The notes beneath the pieces are model-generated. The model did no database searches. It was given only the letters and a program-made list of their open reading frames with translations, and had not been told where the DNA came from. Below are positions 20,064 to 29,411 of a DNA stretch of 64,000 nt, piece by piece. Numbering within the stretch: the stretch's first letter is position 1; each line of letters begins with the position of its first letter. The position numbers and the translations under genes are program-made. Where the stretch lies: positions 1,364,001-1,428,000 of the forward strand of contig NZ_VFON01000001.1 in NCBI RefSeq assembly GCF_006716085.1. Direction: 5' to 3'. The stretch comes from Leucobacter komagatae. GTDB taxonomy: Bacteria; Actinomycetota; Actinomycetes; Actinomycetales; Microbacteriaceae.

Positions 20064-20642
20064 ATGCCGACATTCGTCAACGCAGCCACCCCGAGGAAGC
20101 TGCACACACGCAGCAGAGCTCAAGGGTTTCTGCTCGTTGGAGCACTCGCTACGCTGGCTCTGTCGGGCTGCTCAGGGAGCCCACAAGAGGGCTACGTTGC
20201 CCCCGCGAGTACTCTCACAGAAGCGCCGCCCTTCATGGAAGAGGTCGTGGAAGAGCTCGTCAGTTACATCCCCCCAGAGCACATCGAAGAGAGCTGGTAC
20301 CACCCGGAGAAAGATCAGACCCGCTCCACGATGTTTTGCAGCGCCGACCTCGACGGCGTCTCCGACTACATCACAATCACCCGAGGCGGATTGATGTGGG
20401 CTGACGACACCGTCGACGTCGTGGAGGTTGCCAAGCAGATCGAGGCGGACTACTCCGCCAAGCCCGGGTGGATCGTCACCCGCCCCAAGGTAGGCTACTC
20501 GGGCCCCGAGATCACCCTGCATTCCCCAGGCGAGTACATGTTCAACGTCAACATCGACGCAGAGACTGGCTACTTCGCAATCGGAGGCTGGTCCCCGTGC
20601 TTCCCCGCACCCCCAGAGCACAGCGGAATCGACAGGTACTAG
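20064..20642 (+). CDS. Lipoprotein, tandem copy 2
   Basis: 192 residues with a longer N-terminus than copy 1; the lipobox LALSGC places the lipidated Cys at 36. From the signal helix to the end it matches copy 1 with about 17 substitutions by eye, clustered in the last third (for example RPEEGYSG against RPKVGYSG). Both cysteines of copy 1 are kept. The ribosome-binding site is weak, unlike copy 1. The 18-base gap and near-identity at DNA level indicate a recent tandem duplication that has begun to diverge. Confidence 0.83.
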   Translation: MPTFVNAATPRKLHTRSRAQGFLLVGALATLALSGCSGSPQEGYVAPASTLTEAPPFMEEVVEELVSYIPPEHIEESWYHPEKDQTRSTMFCSADLDGVSDYITITRGGLMWADDTVDVVEVAKQIEADYSAKPGWIVTRPKVGYSGPEITLHSPGEYMFNVNIDAETGYFAIGGWSPCFPAPPEHSGIDRY

Positions 20643-20688
20643 CCCAGGCAGGCACTGCGCACCAGCGCACCCGCCCGCCCGAGCGGCG

Positions 20689-21405
20689 TCAGTCGGCCGT
20701 CACGCGCGCTGCGAGCCTGTCGCTCGCGAGGCGCAACGCGCGATCCGGATCGACCCCCGCCGCGTTCGCGCGAATGACGAGCGCGAGCATCGCGTCCCCG
20801 ATCCCGACCTCGGCGATCGCCGCCTCCTGCGGCCCGATCGCCACCGACAGCGGGTCCACAGCCGATCGCTCGGCGGCGGCCGGGTCAACGAGCCCGGCCC
20901 GCTTCAGCCGCTCGACGACCTTCGCGGCCCGCGCGAGCGTCGGCATGCCCGCGGGAACGCCATCGAGCGGTGCGCGTGAGCCGCGCTGCTCCCCCGCGGC
21001 GTCCTCCTTCAGCCGCTCCCACTCGGCGTTGAGCTCTTCAACCGACATGTACCCCCGGTCGCCGAACACGTGCGGGTGTCGCGCAATCAGCTTCTCGTTG
21101 AGCGCCCGCGCGACGGTATCGAGGTCGTAGCTCTCGCCGTCACGCTCGGCAATCGCAGCGTGAAACAGCACCTGGTACAGCACGTCACCGAGCTCGCCGC
21201 GCACCTCGTCGGCCGGGAGCTCGCGCTCGAGCGCGTCGATGAATTCGAAGGTTTCCTCGATGAGAAACGGCACGAGCGTCTCGTGGGTTTGAGCGGCGTG
21301 CCACGCGCAGCCCCCCTCTCCGACGAGGCGGCGCACGGTCGCCACGACCTCCCCCACCGCGTCCGTCGCGGCCATTGGTTTGGGTCTGTCAGCGCCAGCA
21401 TCCAT
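20689..21405 (-). CDS. mazG: MazG family nucleoside triphosphate pyrophosphohydrolase
   Basis: 238-residue house-cleaning NTP pyrophosphatase that hydrolyses NTPs to NMP and PPi. The first MazG domain shows QTHETLVPFLIEETFE with the EExxE metal-binding helix and GELGDVLYQVLFHA; a second, degenerate half follows. The usual CPWD before QTH is CAWHA here, a departure from the consensus that may alter substrate handling. It is convergent with the lipoprotein gene pair. Confidence 0.92.
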   Translation of the reverse strand: MDAGADRPKPMAATDAVGEVVATVRRLVGEGGCAWHAAQTHETLVPFLIEETFEFIDALERELPADEVRGELGDVLYQVLFHAAIAERDGESYDLDTVARALNEKLIARHPHVFGDRGYMSVEELNAEWERLKEDAAGEQRGSRAPLDGVPAGMPTLARAAKVVERLKRAGLVDPAAAERSAVDPLSVAIGPQEAAIAEVGIGDAMLALVIRANAAGVDPDRALRLASDRLAARVTAD

Positions 21406-21515
21406 GAGTGAGAGCCTAACGCGTCGGGCTGACCCGCGGGTGCACGCCAGCTGTGTTCCGCGGGGCCGGGCACAATCTCAGCGGACCGTGACCCCGCACG
21501 GTTAGGCTCGATCGC

Positions 21516-21995
21516 ATGAGCAACGTGACCCCGAAACTCCTGGCCACACTGGGTGCCGTCGCCCTTGCCTCCGCGCTCACCGGTTGCGTGTCATTCTCTG
21601 CGGCGCTCCCCGGCGATCTCCCCTCACCCGAGGCATCGAACCGGATCGGGCCCGAGGGCTGCGGCGTAGCCGGCGACAAGGTCGAGGCCCTCGTGAACGA
21701 CGTGCTCGCCGAGCTCGACACGGTGCAGGAGACGGCGCTCGCAGGCGAGCTGCCAGACCTCACCGCGCTGCTCGCGCCCTTCCAAACCGACGTCGCGTCG
21801 TTGACCGAGGGCGTGACCGACCCAGAGCTGCTCGCGGCGCTTACCGAGGTGCAGACAGGCTTCGCGGGGTTCGCCGATATCCCCGCACCGCAAAATGTGC
21901 TCGAGGCCGCCGGCTACGTACAGGAGTTCGGGGCGCAGGTGCAGGAGCTCCGCGACAGCGGTGCAGCGCTCCAGGAGCTCTGCACCGCCAAGTAG
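21516..21995 (+). CDS. Hypothetical lipoprotein
   Basis: 159 residues with a clean lipoprotein signal (lipobox ASALTGC, lipidated Cys at about 24). The mature part is helical and acidic with two further cysteines (GCGVAG and LCTAK) that may pair. No family recognised. It stands alone between divergent mazG and convergent mfd, 9 bases from the mfd stop. Confidence 0.8.
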   Translation: MSNVTPKLLATLGAVALASALTGCVSFSAALPGDLPSPEASNRIGPEGCGVAGDKVEALVNDVLAELDTVQETALAGELPDLTALLAPFQTDVASLTEGVTDPELLAALTEVQTGFAGFADIPAPQNVLEAAGYVQEFGAQVQELRDSGAALQELCTAK

Positions 21996-22004
21996 CCGCG
22001 GTCG

Positions 22005-25000
22005 CTAGCTGGTCGCCGGCGCGGCCGCAGCGGGACCAGGATCGGGTTCGAGCAGCGTCGCCACCACCGTCGACGTCCACTTCACAATGTCGCCGTCGTC
22101 GGGGGTCGACCGCTGGCCGACGCCCGCGAGCGGGCTCCGCGCGCTCGCGGTGCCGCCCGGGAGCGGGATCTGCAGCGTCTTCGTGGACTCCGTGTACTTG
22201 CCGCCCGGGTACATGCGCGTCATGCGCATGCGCCGTGAATCGAGCAGCGTGACGGGTTCGAGCCTGAGCGTCGGGCCGAGCGCGACAACTTTCGTGAGGC
22301 CGAGGATCGACGCTCGGCGGCGCAGCGCCGAAACCGCGGCGAGGCGCGCGACCTCCGCCGGCGGCTCGCCGTAGCGGTCCGTGAGTTCCTCGAGCACGAG
22401 TTCGACGTTCTCGGCCGGCGCCTGCGGGTGCGAGGCCGCGGAGAACTTCTGGTAGGCCTCGAGCCTGAGCCGCTCGCTCTCGACGTAGTCCTCGGGGATG
22501 TGCGCGTCGACGGGAAGCTCGAGAATGAGCTCGGTGGTCGTCTGCACGTCCTCACCCTTGAACGTGTTCACCGCCTCGCCGATCATGCGAAGGTAGAGGT
22601 CGAAGCCAACCCCGGCGATGTGGCCCGATTGCTCACCGCCGAGCAGGTTGCCCGCGCCGCGAAGCTCGAGGTCCTTCAGCGCGACCTGCATGCCCGAGCC
22701 CAGCTCGTTGTTCGCGGCAAGGGTCTCCAGCCGCTCGTTCGCGTGCTCGGTGAGGGGCTTGTCGGGGTCGTACAGGAAGTACGCGTATGCGCGCTCGCGG
22801 CTGCGCCCGACGCGGCCTCGCAGCTGGTGGAGCTGGCTGAGGCCATACTTGTCAGCCTGGTCGATGATGATCGTGTTCGCGTTGGCGATGTCGAGGCCGG
22901 TCTCGATGATCGTCGTCGAGACGAGCACATCGAACTTACGCTCCCAGAAATCCTGCACGACCTGCTCGAGCTGGTGCTCAGAGAGCTTGCCGTGGGCGAC
23001 GGCGACGCGCGCCTCGGGCACAAGCTCTGCGATCTTCGCCGCCGTGCGGCCAATCGAGCTCACGCGGTTGTGCACGAAGAACACCTGCCCCTCGCGGAGC
23101 AGCTCGCGGCGGATCGCCGCCGAGATCTGCCGGTCGCTGCGCGGCCCGACGAAGGTGAGGATCGGGTGCCGATCTTCCGGCGGTGTCGCGAGCGTCGACA
23201 TTTCGCGGATGCCGGTGACGGCCATTTCGAGCGTGCGCGGGATCGGGGTCGCGCTCATCGCGAGGATGTCGACGCCCGTCTTGAGCTTCTTCAGGCTGTC
23301 CTTGTGCTCGACGCCGAAGCGCTGCTCCTCGTCGATGATGAGGAGGCCGAGATCCTTGTAGATCACGCTGTCGGCGAGGAGCCGGTGCGTGCCAATGACG
23401 ACGTCGACGGTGCCGGCGGCGAGGCCCTCAAGCGTCTCTTTTGCCTCCTTGTCGGTCTGGAACCGGCTGAGCGCGCGCAACTGCACCGGGAACCCGGCGA
23501 AGCGGTTCTGGAAGGTCTCGAAGTGCTGGTTCGCGAGCAGCGTCGTGGGCACGAGCATCGCGACCTGCTTGCCGTCCTGCACCGCCTTGAACGCCGCGCG
23601 CACCGCGACCTCAGTCTTGCCGAACCCGACGTCACCGGCGAGCAGCCGGTCCATCGGCACGGGGCGCTCCATGTCGCGCTTCACCTCGTCAATGGTGGTG
23701 AGCTGGTCGAGCGTCTCGGCGTACGGGAATGCCTCCTCGAGCTCGCGCTGCCACGGGGTGTCCGTGGAGAACGCGTGACCGGGCGACGCCATGCGTGCCG
23801 AGTACAGCTTCACGAGCTCGACGGCGATGTCACGGACGGCCTTGCGGGCCTTCTTCTTCGCGCCTTCCCAGTCGCTGCCGCCCATCTTTGAAAGCGCGGG
23901 CGCCTCGCCGCCGACGTACCGCGAGAGCTGGTCGAGCTGGTCGGTCGGCACGTACAGCTTGTCCTTCGGCATGCCGCGCTTCGTCGAGGCGTACTCGATA
24001 ACGAGGTACTCGCGCAGCGCCTTCCCGGCGTCGCGCCCGATACCGGTGGGAACCATGCGCTGGGTGAGCTCGACGAACTGGCCAATGCCGTGCGTCTCGT
24101 GCACCACGTGGTCGCCGGCGACGAGCTTCAGCGGGTCGACGACGTTCTTGCCGCGCCGACGCGCAAGCTTCTGCCCGGTCTGCCCCTGCGCGGTGACCGT
24201 GCGGCCGAAGAATTCGGCCTCGGTCTCGAGCAGCAGCTTGGCTTCCTCGTTCTCAAAGCCCTGCCATGCGATGCCCGTGACGAGGTAGATGACCCCGTGT
24301 TCGAGCTCAGCCGGAAGCTCCTCGACAATGCGGGCCGCGGCGCCCGTCTCTAAGAGCAGGTCGCGGGCGCGCTCGACGAGCCCGACGCCCTGAGCGGTGA
24401 CGATCGCGCGCCACCCGTCCGCAAGCCTGCGGCTCAGGTGCACGAGCGCCTGGGCCGTCGCGTCGCTGTCCGTCGCCGACCGGCGAACCGGTCCGCCCTG
24501 CACCGTGATGATCGCGTCGTCGACGCCGTCGATCACGGTGAGGCCGCGCGGCTCATCGCCGCCCTCGGCGTCGTTCGGGCCAGTTGAGCTCACCGCGCCG
24601 TCCAGATCTTCAGCGTCGCGCACGAAGCCCGTCAGGCTCCACCACGGGCGATCATGCGACGCGCGCCGAAGCTCGGCGACCGTGAGCATGCCGCTGTCGC
24701 CGGTCGGCACGGGCGTCTCAGCGCCGACGGTCGCCGCGTGCCAGGCCGCCTCAAGGAACTCTCGGTTCGTCTCGGCAAGGCTCACCGCACGACCGGAGAC
24801 CCGCTCGGGCGACACGACGAGCACGGCGCCGCCGTCGGGCAGCAGCCCGGTGAGTGGCGCGAGCCCTGGCACGAGCTGCGGCAGCAGGCTCTCCATGCCC
24901 TCGACCGCGATCCCCTCGGTCATCTTCTCGAGCATCGTCGACAGCGCCGGGAACTTCGGCAGCAGCTCGGCGGCGCGGGCACGCACCTCGTCGGTGAGCA

Positions 25001-25745
25001 GCAGCTCGCGCGCCGGCCACAGTTCGAGGAGCTCGACGGGGTCGCCGGCGCTGCGCTGGTCGGACACCGAGAACCTGCGGATCTGATCGACCTCGTCGCC
25101 GAAGAAGTCGACGCGCATCGCCTGCTCGGCCGCGGGCGGGAAAACGTCGAGGATGCCGCCGCGCACGGCGAACTCGCCGCGCCTGGTCACCATGTCGACG
25201 CGCGTGTAGGCGAAGTCGACGAGCTTGCGCGAGAGCGATTCGAGGCCGGTCTCTGCGCCGCCGATCCGCGGTTCCTCGCCAGCGCGGAGCACGACGGGCT
25301 CGGCGAGCGCGGCGTGTGGCGACACGGGCTGCAGCGCCGCGCGGACCGAGGCGACCATGACGAGCGGCCCGGCCTCGGACTGCGCTGAGTCGTCGCGGTA
25401 ATCCCGGAGCATCCGCAGCGCCTCGGCGCGGCGCCCGACGGTCTCAGCGCTCGGGCTCAGCCGCTCGTGCGGCAGCGTCTCCCATGCCGGGAACTCGGTG
25501 GTGCGCGCCTCAGGGATGAGCGACGCAATCGCTTGGCGGATCGCATCAGCCTCGCGGCTCGTCGCGGCGATAAGGAGGTACGCCCCGCGATCCCCCGCCT
25601 TTCGGCGCCGATGGATCAGGCCGGCGATGAGAGGTGCGCGCAGCCCGTCAGAGACCGAGAACTCGGCGTCGGTGCCCGCGGCGTCGAGGGCTCGCGCGAA
25701 CGAGGGCGCGCCCTCGAGCAGCCCGTCAAGCCCGCGGAGGCTCAT
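22005..25745 (-). CDS. mfd: Transcription-repair coupling factor
   Basis: 1246-residue ATP-dependent translocase that removes stalled RNA polymerase and recruits UvrA. The order is complete: an N-terminal UvrB-like region, the RNA-polymerase-interacting domain (DHVVHETHGIGQFV near 550), then the RecG-like helicase with Walker A GDVGFGKTEVA, DEEQ box, SATPIPRTLEMA, and motif VI LRGRVGRSRERAYAY, and the C-terminal TRCF domain. Slightly longer than E. coli Mfd, as is typical of actinobacteria. Its start overlaps the pth stop by four bases. Confidence 0.97.
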   Translation of the reverse strand: MSLRGLDGLLEGAPSFARALDAAGTDAEFSVSDGLRAPLIAGLIHRRRKAGDRGAYLLIAATSREADAIRQAIASLIPEARTTEFPAWETLPHERLSPSAETVGRRAEALRMLRDYRDDSAQSEAGPLVMVASVRAALQPVSPHAALAEPVVLRAGEEPRIGGAETGLESLSRKLVDFAYTRVDMVTRRGEFAVRGGILDVFPPAAEQAMRVDFFGDEVDQIRRFSVSDQRSAGDPVELLELWPARELLLTDEVRARAAELLPKFPALSTMLEKMTEGIAVEGMESLLPQLVPGLAPLTGLLPDGGAVLVVSPERVSGRAVSLAETNREFLEAAWHAATVGAETPVPTGDSGMLTVAELRRASHDRPWWSLTGFVRDAEDLDGAVSSTGPNDAEGGDEPRGLTVIDGVDDAIITVQGGPVRRSATDSDATAQALVHLSRRLADGWRAIVTAQGVGLVERARDLLLETGAAARIVEELPAELEHGVIYLVTGIAWQGFENEEAKLLLETEAEFFGRTVTAQGQTGQKLARRRGKNVVDPLKLVAGDHVVHETHGIGQFVELTQRMVPTGIGRDAGKALREYLVIEYASTKRGMPKDKLYVPTDQLDQLSRYVGGEAPALSKMGGSDWEGAKKKARKAVRDIAVELVKLYSARMASPGHAFSTDTPWQRELEEAFPYAETLDQLTTIDEVKRDMERPVPMDRLLAGDVGFGKTEVAVRAAFKAVQDGKQVAMLVPTTLLANQHFETFQNRFAGFPVQLRALSRFQTDKEAKETLEGLAAGTVDVVIGTHRLLADSVIYKDLGLLIIDEEQRFGVEHKDSLKKLKTGVDILAMSATPIPRTLEMAVTGIREMSTLATPPEDRHPILTFVGPRSDRQISAAIRRELLREGQVFFVHNRVSSIGRTAAKIAELVPEARVAVAHGKLSEHQLEQVVQDFWERKFDVLVSTTIIETGLDIANANTIIIDQADKYGLSQLHQLRGRVGRSRERAYAYFLYDPDKPLTEHANERLETLAANNELGSGMQVALKDLELRGAGNLLGGEQSGHIAGVGFDLYLRMIGEAVNTFKGEDVQTTTELILELPVDAHIPEDYVESERLRLEAYQKFSAASHPQAPAENVELVLEELTDRYGEPPAEVARLAAVSALRRRASILGLTKVVALGPTLRLEPVTLLDSRRMRMTRMYPGGKYTESTKTLQIPLPGGTASARSPLAGVGQRSTPDDGDIVKWTSTVVATLLEPDPGPAAAAPATS

Positions 25746-26365
25746 CGTGCGCCCCCGTGGAATCGCTGCTGCGTCGCGGTGAGCCCGTCTGTCACGAGCA
25801 TCTCGCTCGCATCTGCCGCATCTTCGAGCAGCACGGCGAGCGTGTCGCGCTCACCGGAAGCGAACGGTTTCAGCACGAAGTCGGCCGGATCCTGCTGGCC
25901 TGGCGGGCGCCCGATCCCGATGCGCACGCGCAAAAACTCGGGGGTGCCGAGCGCCTTAGCGATGTCTCGGAGGCCGTTATGGCCGCCGTGGCCACCGCCC
26001 TGCTTGAGCTTCAGCGAATCGAACGGGAGGTCGAGCTCATCGTGGAGCACGATCACGCGTTCGGGCTCGACGCCGAAGTACTTTGCGAGCGCCGACACCG
26101 GGCCGCCCGACGTGTTCATGTACCCGTTGGACTTCGCGAGGATGAGCTTCGGCCCGCCGGGCACAAGCCGGCCCTCGGCGACGCGCGAGTTCGTCTTGTG
26201 GGGCGAGAACTTCGCACCCATGCGGCCCGCCAGCACGTCGAGCGCCATCTGGCCGACGTTGTGCCGAGTCGCCTCGTACTTAGGCCCGGGGTTGCCCAGG
26301 CCAACGACCAGCCAACTATCACTCGCCACGGTCTCAACGTCCTTTTTCTTTCGCAGGCCAAACAC
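25742..26365 (-). CDS. pth: Peptidyl-tRNA hydrolase
   Basis: 207-residue enzyme recycling peptidyl-tRNA. It has VVGLGNPGPKYEATRHNVG with catalytic His35, HDELDLPFD with the catalytic Asp, and GGGHGGHNGL. The N-terminal MFGLRKKKDVET is a short basic extension. The stop overlaps the mfd start (ATGA), and the gene follows rplY, a common actinobacterial order (rplY-pth-mfd). Confidence 0.96.
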   Translation of the reverse strand: MFGLRKKKDVETVASDSWLVVGLGNPGPKYEATRHNVGQMALDVLAGRMGAKFSPHKTNSRVAEGRLVPGGPKLILAKSNGYMNTSGGPVSALAKYFGVEPERVIVLHDELDLPFDSLKLKQGGGHGGHNGLRDIAKALGTPEFLRVRIGIGRPPGQQDPADFVLKPFASGERDTLAVLLEDAADASEMLVTDGLTATQQRFHGGAR

Positions 26366-26436
26366 CCTCTAAGCCTATGCGCCGTCGGGCCGCCGAGAGT
26401 GCGAAATTGCTCTCGGCTGAATGGTTTGTCTAGACA

Positions 26437-26481
26437 CACGAAACCCGCCGGGCGGTGAGCCACCGCCCGGCGGGTTTCGTG
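26437..26481 (-). terminator. Strong perfect hairpin terminator after rplY
   Basis: Perfect 21-base arms starting CACGAAACCCGCCGG with a 3-base loop, 14 bases beyond the rplY stop. It would separate rplY from pth on the same strand, so readthrough must supply any rplY-pth cotranscript. Confidence 0.85.
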
Positions 26482-26494
26482 AAGTACCTGAGGG

Positions 26495-27088
26495 TTACTC
26501 GGCAGCTGCTTCCTCTGCCGCCTCTGCGGCCTCCTCGTCCGCGCCAGCGCCGCGGGGAACGACAACCTGCACAACGAGGTGGTCGGCGTCGTCGAGGAGC
26601 TCGGCGCCCTTGGGGAGCTCGAGATCGCCGGCGAGAATCTGGGTGCCCTCTTCCGCGCCCTCGATGTCAACGACAACCGAGTCGGGGATCGAGGTTGCAG
26701 GAACGAGCAGGCGTGCCGTGTTCAGGTCCTGCAGCGAGGTGGTGCCCGAGAACGAGGTGCCGGTGACGTGGATCGGAACCTCGACCTCGACCTTCTCGCC
26801 CTTCTTCACGATGAGCATGTCGACGTGCTCGATGATCTGGCGTACGGGATCCTTCTGCACGTCCTTGACGAGCACGAGCTCCGACTTACCCTCGATGTCG
26901 AGCTCGATGAGCGCGTTCGCCTGGCGAACGATGAGGCTCAGCGGGTGGGTCTCAACCGTGATGTGCTTGGGGTCGGTGCCGTGGCCGTAGACAACGACGG
27001 GGGTCTTGCCTGCAGCGCGGAGCTTGCGGGCCGCACCCTTACCGAAGTTATCGCGGGTGGTTGCTTCGAGCTTGTTCTCTACGCTCAT
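26495..27088 (-). CDS. rplY: Ribosomal protein bL25, long (Ctc) form
   Basis: 197-residue 5S-rRNA-binding protein of the general stress protein Ctc type: the bL25 domain in the first 95 residues (GKGAARKLRAAGKTPVVVYG), a TL5/Ctc C-terminal beta domain, and an acidic Ala/Glu-rich tail (EEAAEAAEEAAAE) common in actinobacteria. Preceded by AAGGAGAATC at good spacing. Confidence 0.96.
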   Translation of the reverse strand: MSVENKLEATTRDNFGKGAARKLRAAGKTPVVVYGHGTDPKHITVETHPLSLIVRQANALIELDIEGKSELVLVKDVQKDPVRQIIEHVDMLIVKKGEKVEVEVPIHVTGTSFSGTTSLQDLNTARLLVPATSIPDSVVVDIEGAEEGTQILAGDLELPKGAELLDDADHLVVQVVVPRGAGADEEAAEAAEEAAAE

Positions 27089-27270
27089 GATGATTCTCCT
27101 TGCGGGCTCTCGCCCCGTGTCGGGCGGGTTTCCCCGCCGGCGTGGTGTCTCGCACTTATAACGTGCGACGCAGCGATGCCCCGATGTGGGGAGGTCGTTC
27201 CGCGTCGATAACGGGCGTTTCCGCCCCTCGCCGAAGTACAGCCACTAATCCTACACGAACCGGGCCACGT

Positions 27271-27945
27271 CTACGACCCGAGCGTCGCGATTGCCTGCCC
27301 GATTTCCGTGTCGCCGTCGAGCAAGTCGAAGGCGACACTGCCGAGTTCGGGGCGCGCCACCACCTCGGCGAGCACCTGTGCGACGTTGTCGCGGCTCACC
27401 GGCCCACGGTCGAGCTGGGAGCTCACGGTCACGCGGCCGCTCCCTTCTTCGTTTGTCAGGGTGCCGGGGCGCACGATCACCCAGTCGAGCCCGCTGGCTT
27501 CGAGGGCGAGATCGGCCGCGTACTTCGCGCGCTGGTATGCGGCGAAATCAACGCCCATGGACTCCGGCGGCGCGGTCGCAACCCCGATGTATGAGATCTG
27601 TACAACCCGCGCGCCGAGCTCAGCGGCGGCCGCCATTGTCGTGAGCGCGCCTTGATAGTCGACGGTTTCCTTGCGCTCGGGGCCAGACCCCGGACCGGCG
27701 CCAGCTGCGAACACGAGCGTGTCTGCGGCGCCGAGCGCACGAGCGAGCTCGTCGCCGGAGGATCGCTCGAGGTCGAACACCACGGGCTCTCCCCCCGCTC
27801 GTTCGACGTCGGCCGCGTGGTTGGGGTTCCGAATAGCGCTGAGCACCCGGTGGCCGGCTGCGCTCAAGAGCGCGGTTGCTTTGAGGGCGATCTGCCCATG
27901 CCCGCCGATCATGCCGACGGTGAAATTTGGGGGAAACTCGTTCAC
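27271..27945 (-). CDS. NAD(P)-binding oxidoreductase (atypical SDR)
   Basis: 224 residues of the NAD(P)H-binding/atypical SDR type: glycine motif GMIGGHGQIA, VFAAGAGPGSG, then VQISYIG and YQRAKYAADLALEASGLDWVIVRPGTL. The YxxxK pair is partly kept (YQRAK). Related proteins include YhfK/SDR_a5 family members of uncertain function. It is 17 bases downstream of the YbaK-like gene and likely co-transcribed with it. Confidence 0.88.
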   Translation of the reverse strand: MNEFPPNFTVGMIGGHGQIALKATALLSAAGHRVLSAIRNPNHAADVERAGGEPVVFDLERSSGDELARALGAADTLVFAAGAGPGSGPERKETVDYQGALTTMAAAAELGARVVQISYIGVATAPPESMGVDFAAYQRAKYAADLALEASGLDWVIVRPGTLTNEEGSGRVTVSSQLDRGPVSRDNVAQVLAEVVARPELGSVAFDLLDGDTEIGQAIATLGS

Positions 27946-27962
27946 TGGTGACTCCTTTGCGA

Positions 27963-28454
27963 CTATTCGGTTTGAGCGCCGGTGAGCTGCACGGTGTCGG
28001 CGCCATACGCCTCGACGAGCGCGTCGGCGTCGACGAGCGCCCCGATGCCCGGGCTGCCCGCGCCAACGACGACGGTCTGCCCGCGCAGACCCTCATCCAC
28101 GATGACAGGCCAGGCTGTGCTTGACCCGAGCGGCGTGATTGTGCCGCGCTTGTAGCCCGTTGCGGCGTAGGCAGCGTCGGCGTCGGGCAGCGATAGCCGG
28201 TTGACGCCGAGGTGCGCACGCAGCTTCGCCCAGCTGAACTGACCGTCGAGTGGGGTGAGCACGAACACGAAGCTGTCGCCGCGCTGTACGACGACGCTCT
28301 TCACGATCTGAGCGCCGCCAAAGTCTGCGTTGGTCGGGCGGCCGGTGCCGTCGCGCACCACGAACTCGACGGTGAGCCCGCGTGCCGCAGCATCGGACGC
28401 GGCACGCCTGGTCTCAGCTGGTGCGCTCTGGCTGGTCTCTGCTGCGTCCGTCAC
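27963..28454 (-). CDS. YbaK/EbsC family aminoacyl-tRNA deacylase-like protein
   Basis: 163 residues of the YbaK/ProX editing-domain fold: SVVVQRGDSFVFVLTPLDGQ, the conserved lysine region WAKLRAHLG, GYKRGTITPLGSSTAWPVIVDE, and VVVGAGSPGIGALVDADAL. These proteins remove mischarged amino acids from tRNA in trans. The GTG start has GAGG upstream. The exact tRNA specificity cannot be read. Confidence 0.9.
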   Translation of the reverse strand: MTDAAETSQSAPAETRRAASDAAARGLTVEFVVRDGTGRPTNADFGGAQIVKSVVVQRGDSFVFVLTPLDGQFSWAKLRAHLGVNRLSLPDADAAYAATGYKRGTITPLGSSTAWPVIVDEGLRGQTVVVGAGSPGIGALVDADALVEAYGADTVQLTGAQTE

Positions 28455-28471
28455 TGCTGCCTCGTTTCTGT

Positions 28472-28508
28472 CCCGGGGGCGTTTCCCAGTCGGTGAAACG
28501 CCCCCGGG
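28472..28508 (-). terminator. Terminator hairpin between the SDR and YbaK-like genes
   Basis: Perfect 14-base arms CCCGGGGGCGTTTC (28472-28485) and its complement (28495-28508), 9-base loop, 32 bases beyond the SDR stop. Confidence 0.8.
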
Positions 28509-28540
28509 GAAGAAACTATTTCACCGGGTGAGCCCGGTTC

Positions 28541-29338
28541 TTACTGGTCGTTCCACGACCAGATGTCGTCACCGCGCAGCGACGCGTCAGCGCCACCGTC
28601 GCAGTAGATGACCTGGCCTGCCATGTGCGTGTTGTTCGCGTCCGTGAGCCAGACGAGCACGTCAGCGATCGACTGCGCCGGCTGGTGCGAGTTGAGCGGC
28701 ATCGGAACCGCCGCATCGACCATCGCGCGGCCCTCCTCCGTGGCGAGCAACTGCTCGGTCATCGGAGTCACGACCGTGCCGGGTGCGACCGCGTTGAGCG
28801 CGATGCCAGCGCCGGCCCACTCGGGCGTCACCGCCTCGCGCCTCACCCAGCGGGCAATGGCCCGCTTTGACGACGGGTACACGAGGTAACCGACCTCGGG
28901 GCCCTGCGCCACGACCGCGTCAGCGATCTCGAGCGTCTTCGCCTCGTCACCGGCGAGCGCGGCTTCGACCATCTCCTTGGAGTTGGGCTGCAGCGACGCC
29001 ATCGATGAGACGACGGCGGCGCGAGGAGCCTCGGCTGCGGCGAGCGCCGGCCGCAGCGCCTCGAGGAGCTCGGTGACGCCGAAGTAGTTGATCGAGATGG
29101 TCTTCGCGATCGGAGCGGAGATGCCCGCGCACGCGATCACGCCGTCGATCACGCCGCCCGCGAGTTCGGTCGCGCGCGCTGCCGCGTCGATTCGGCCGTC
29201 GTGTGTGGAGAGGTCGGCCTCGACTTCGGCGCCCTTGAGGTCGATACCGATCACACGATCCCCTCGGTCGCGCAGCGTCTGTGCCGTCGTTGCCCCAATG
29301 CCTGAAGCTGAGCCGGTCACAACATAGGTACGTGTCAT
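28541..29338 (-). CDS. SDR oxidoreductase (coniferyl-alcohol/3-alpha-hydroxysteroid dehydrogenase-like)
   Basis: 265 residues of the classical SDR fold with TGSASGIGATTAQ, a short DLSTHDGRID region, ACAGIS, the active-site SSMAS, and YPSSKRAIARWVRR with Tyr and Lys. The long loop between SSMAS and YPSSK and the split middle resemble coniferyl-alcohol dehydrogenase and 3-alpha-HSD subfamilies. Longer in-frame sequence exists to 29467, but ATG 29338 has GAAGGAG at good spacing. It follows the MarR regulator on the same strand by 73 bases, so MarR control is likely. Confidence 0.88.
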   Translation of the reverse strand: MTRTYVVTGSASGIGATTAQTLRDRGDRVIGIDLKGAEVEADLSTHDGRIDAAARATELAGGVIDGVIACAGISAPIAKTISINYFGVTELLEALRPALAAAEAPRAAVVSSMASLQPNSKEMVEAALAGDEAKTLEIADAVVAQGPEVGYLVYPSSKRAIARWVRREAVTPEWAGAGIALNAVAPGTVVTPMTEQLLATEEGRAMVDAAVPMPLNSHQPAQSIADVLVWLTDANNTHMAGQVIYCDGGADASLRGDDIWSWNDQ

Positions 29339-29411
29339 GGTGTTTCTCCTTCGCTTGCATGCGCCGCCCGGTTCGAGCGGCCTTTCGGGCGGCCGAGTGG
29401 CCGACCAGCTT

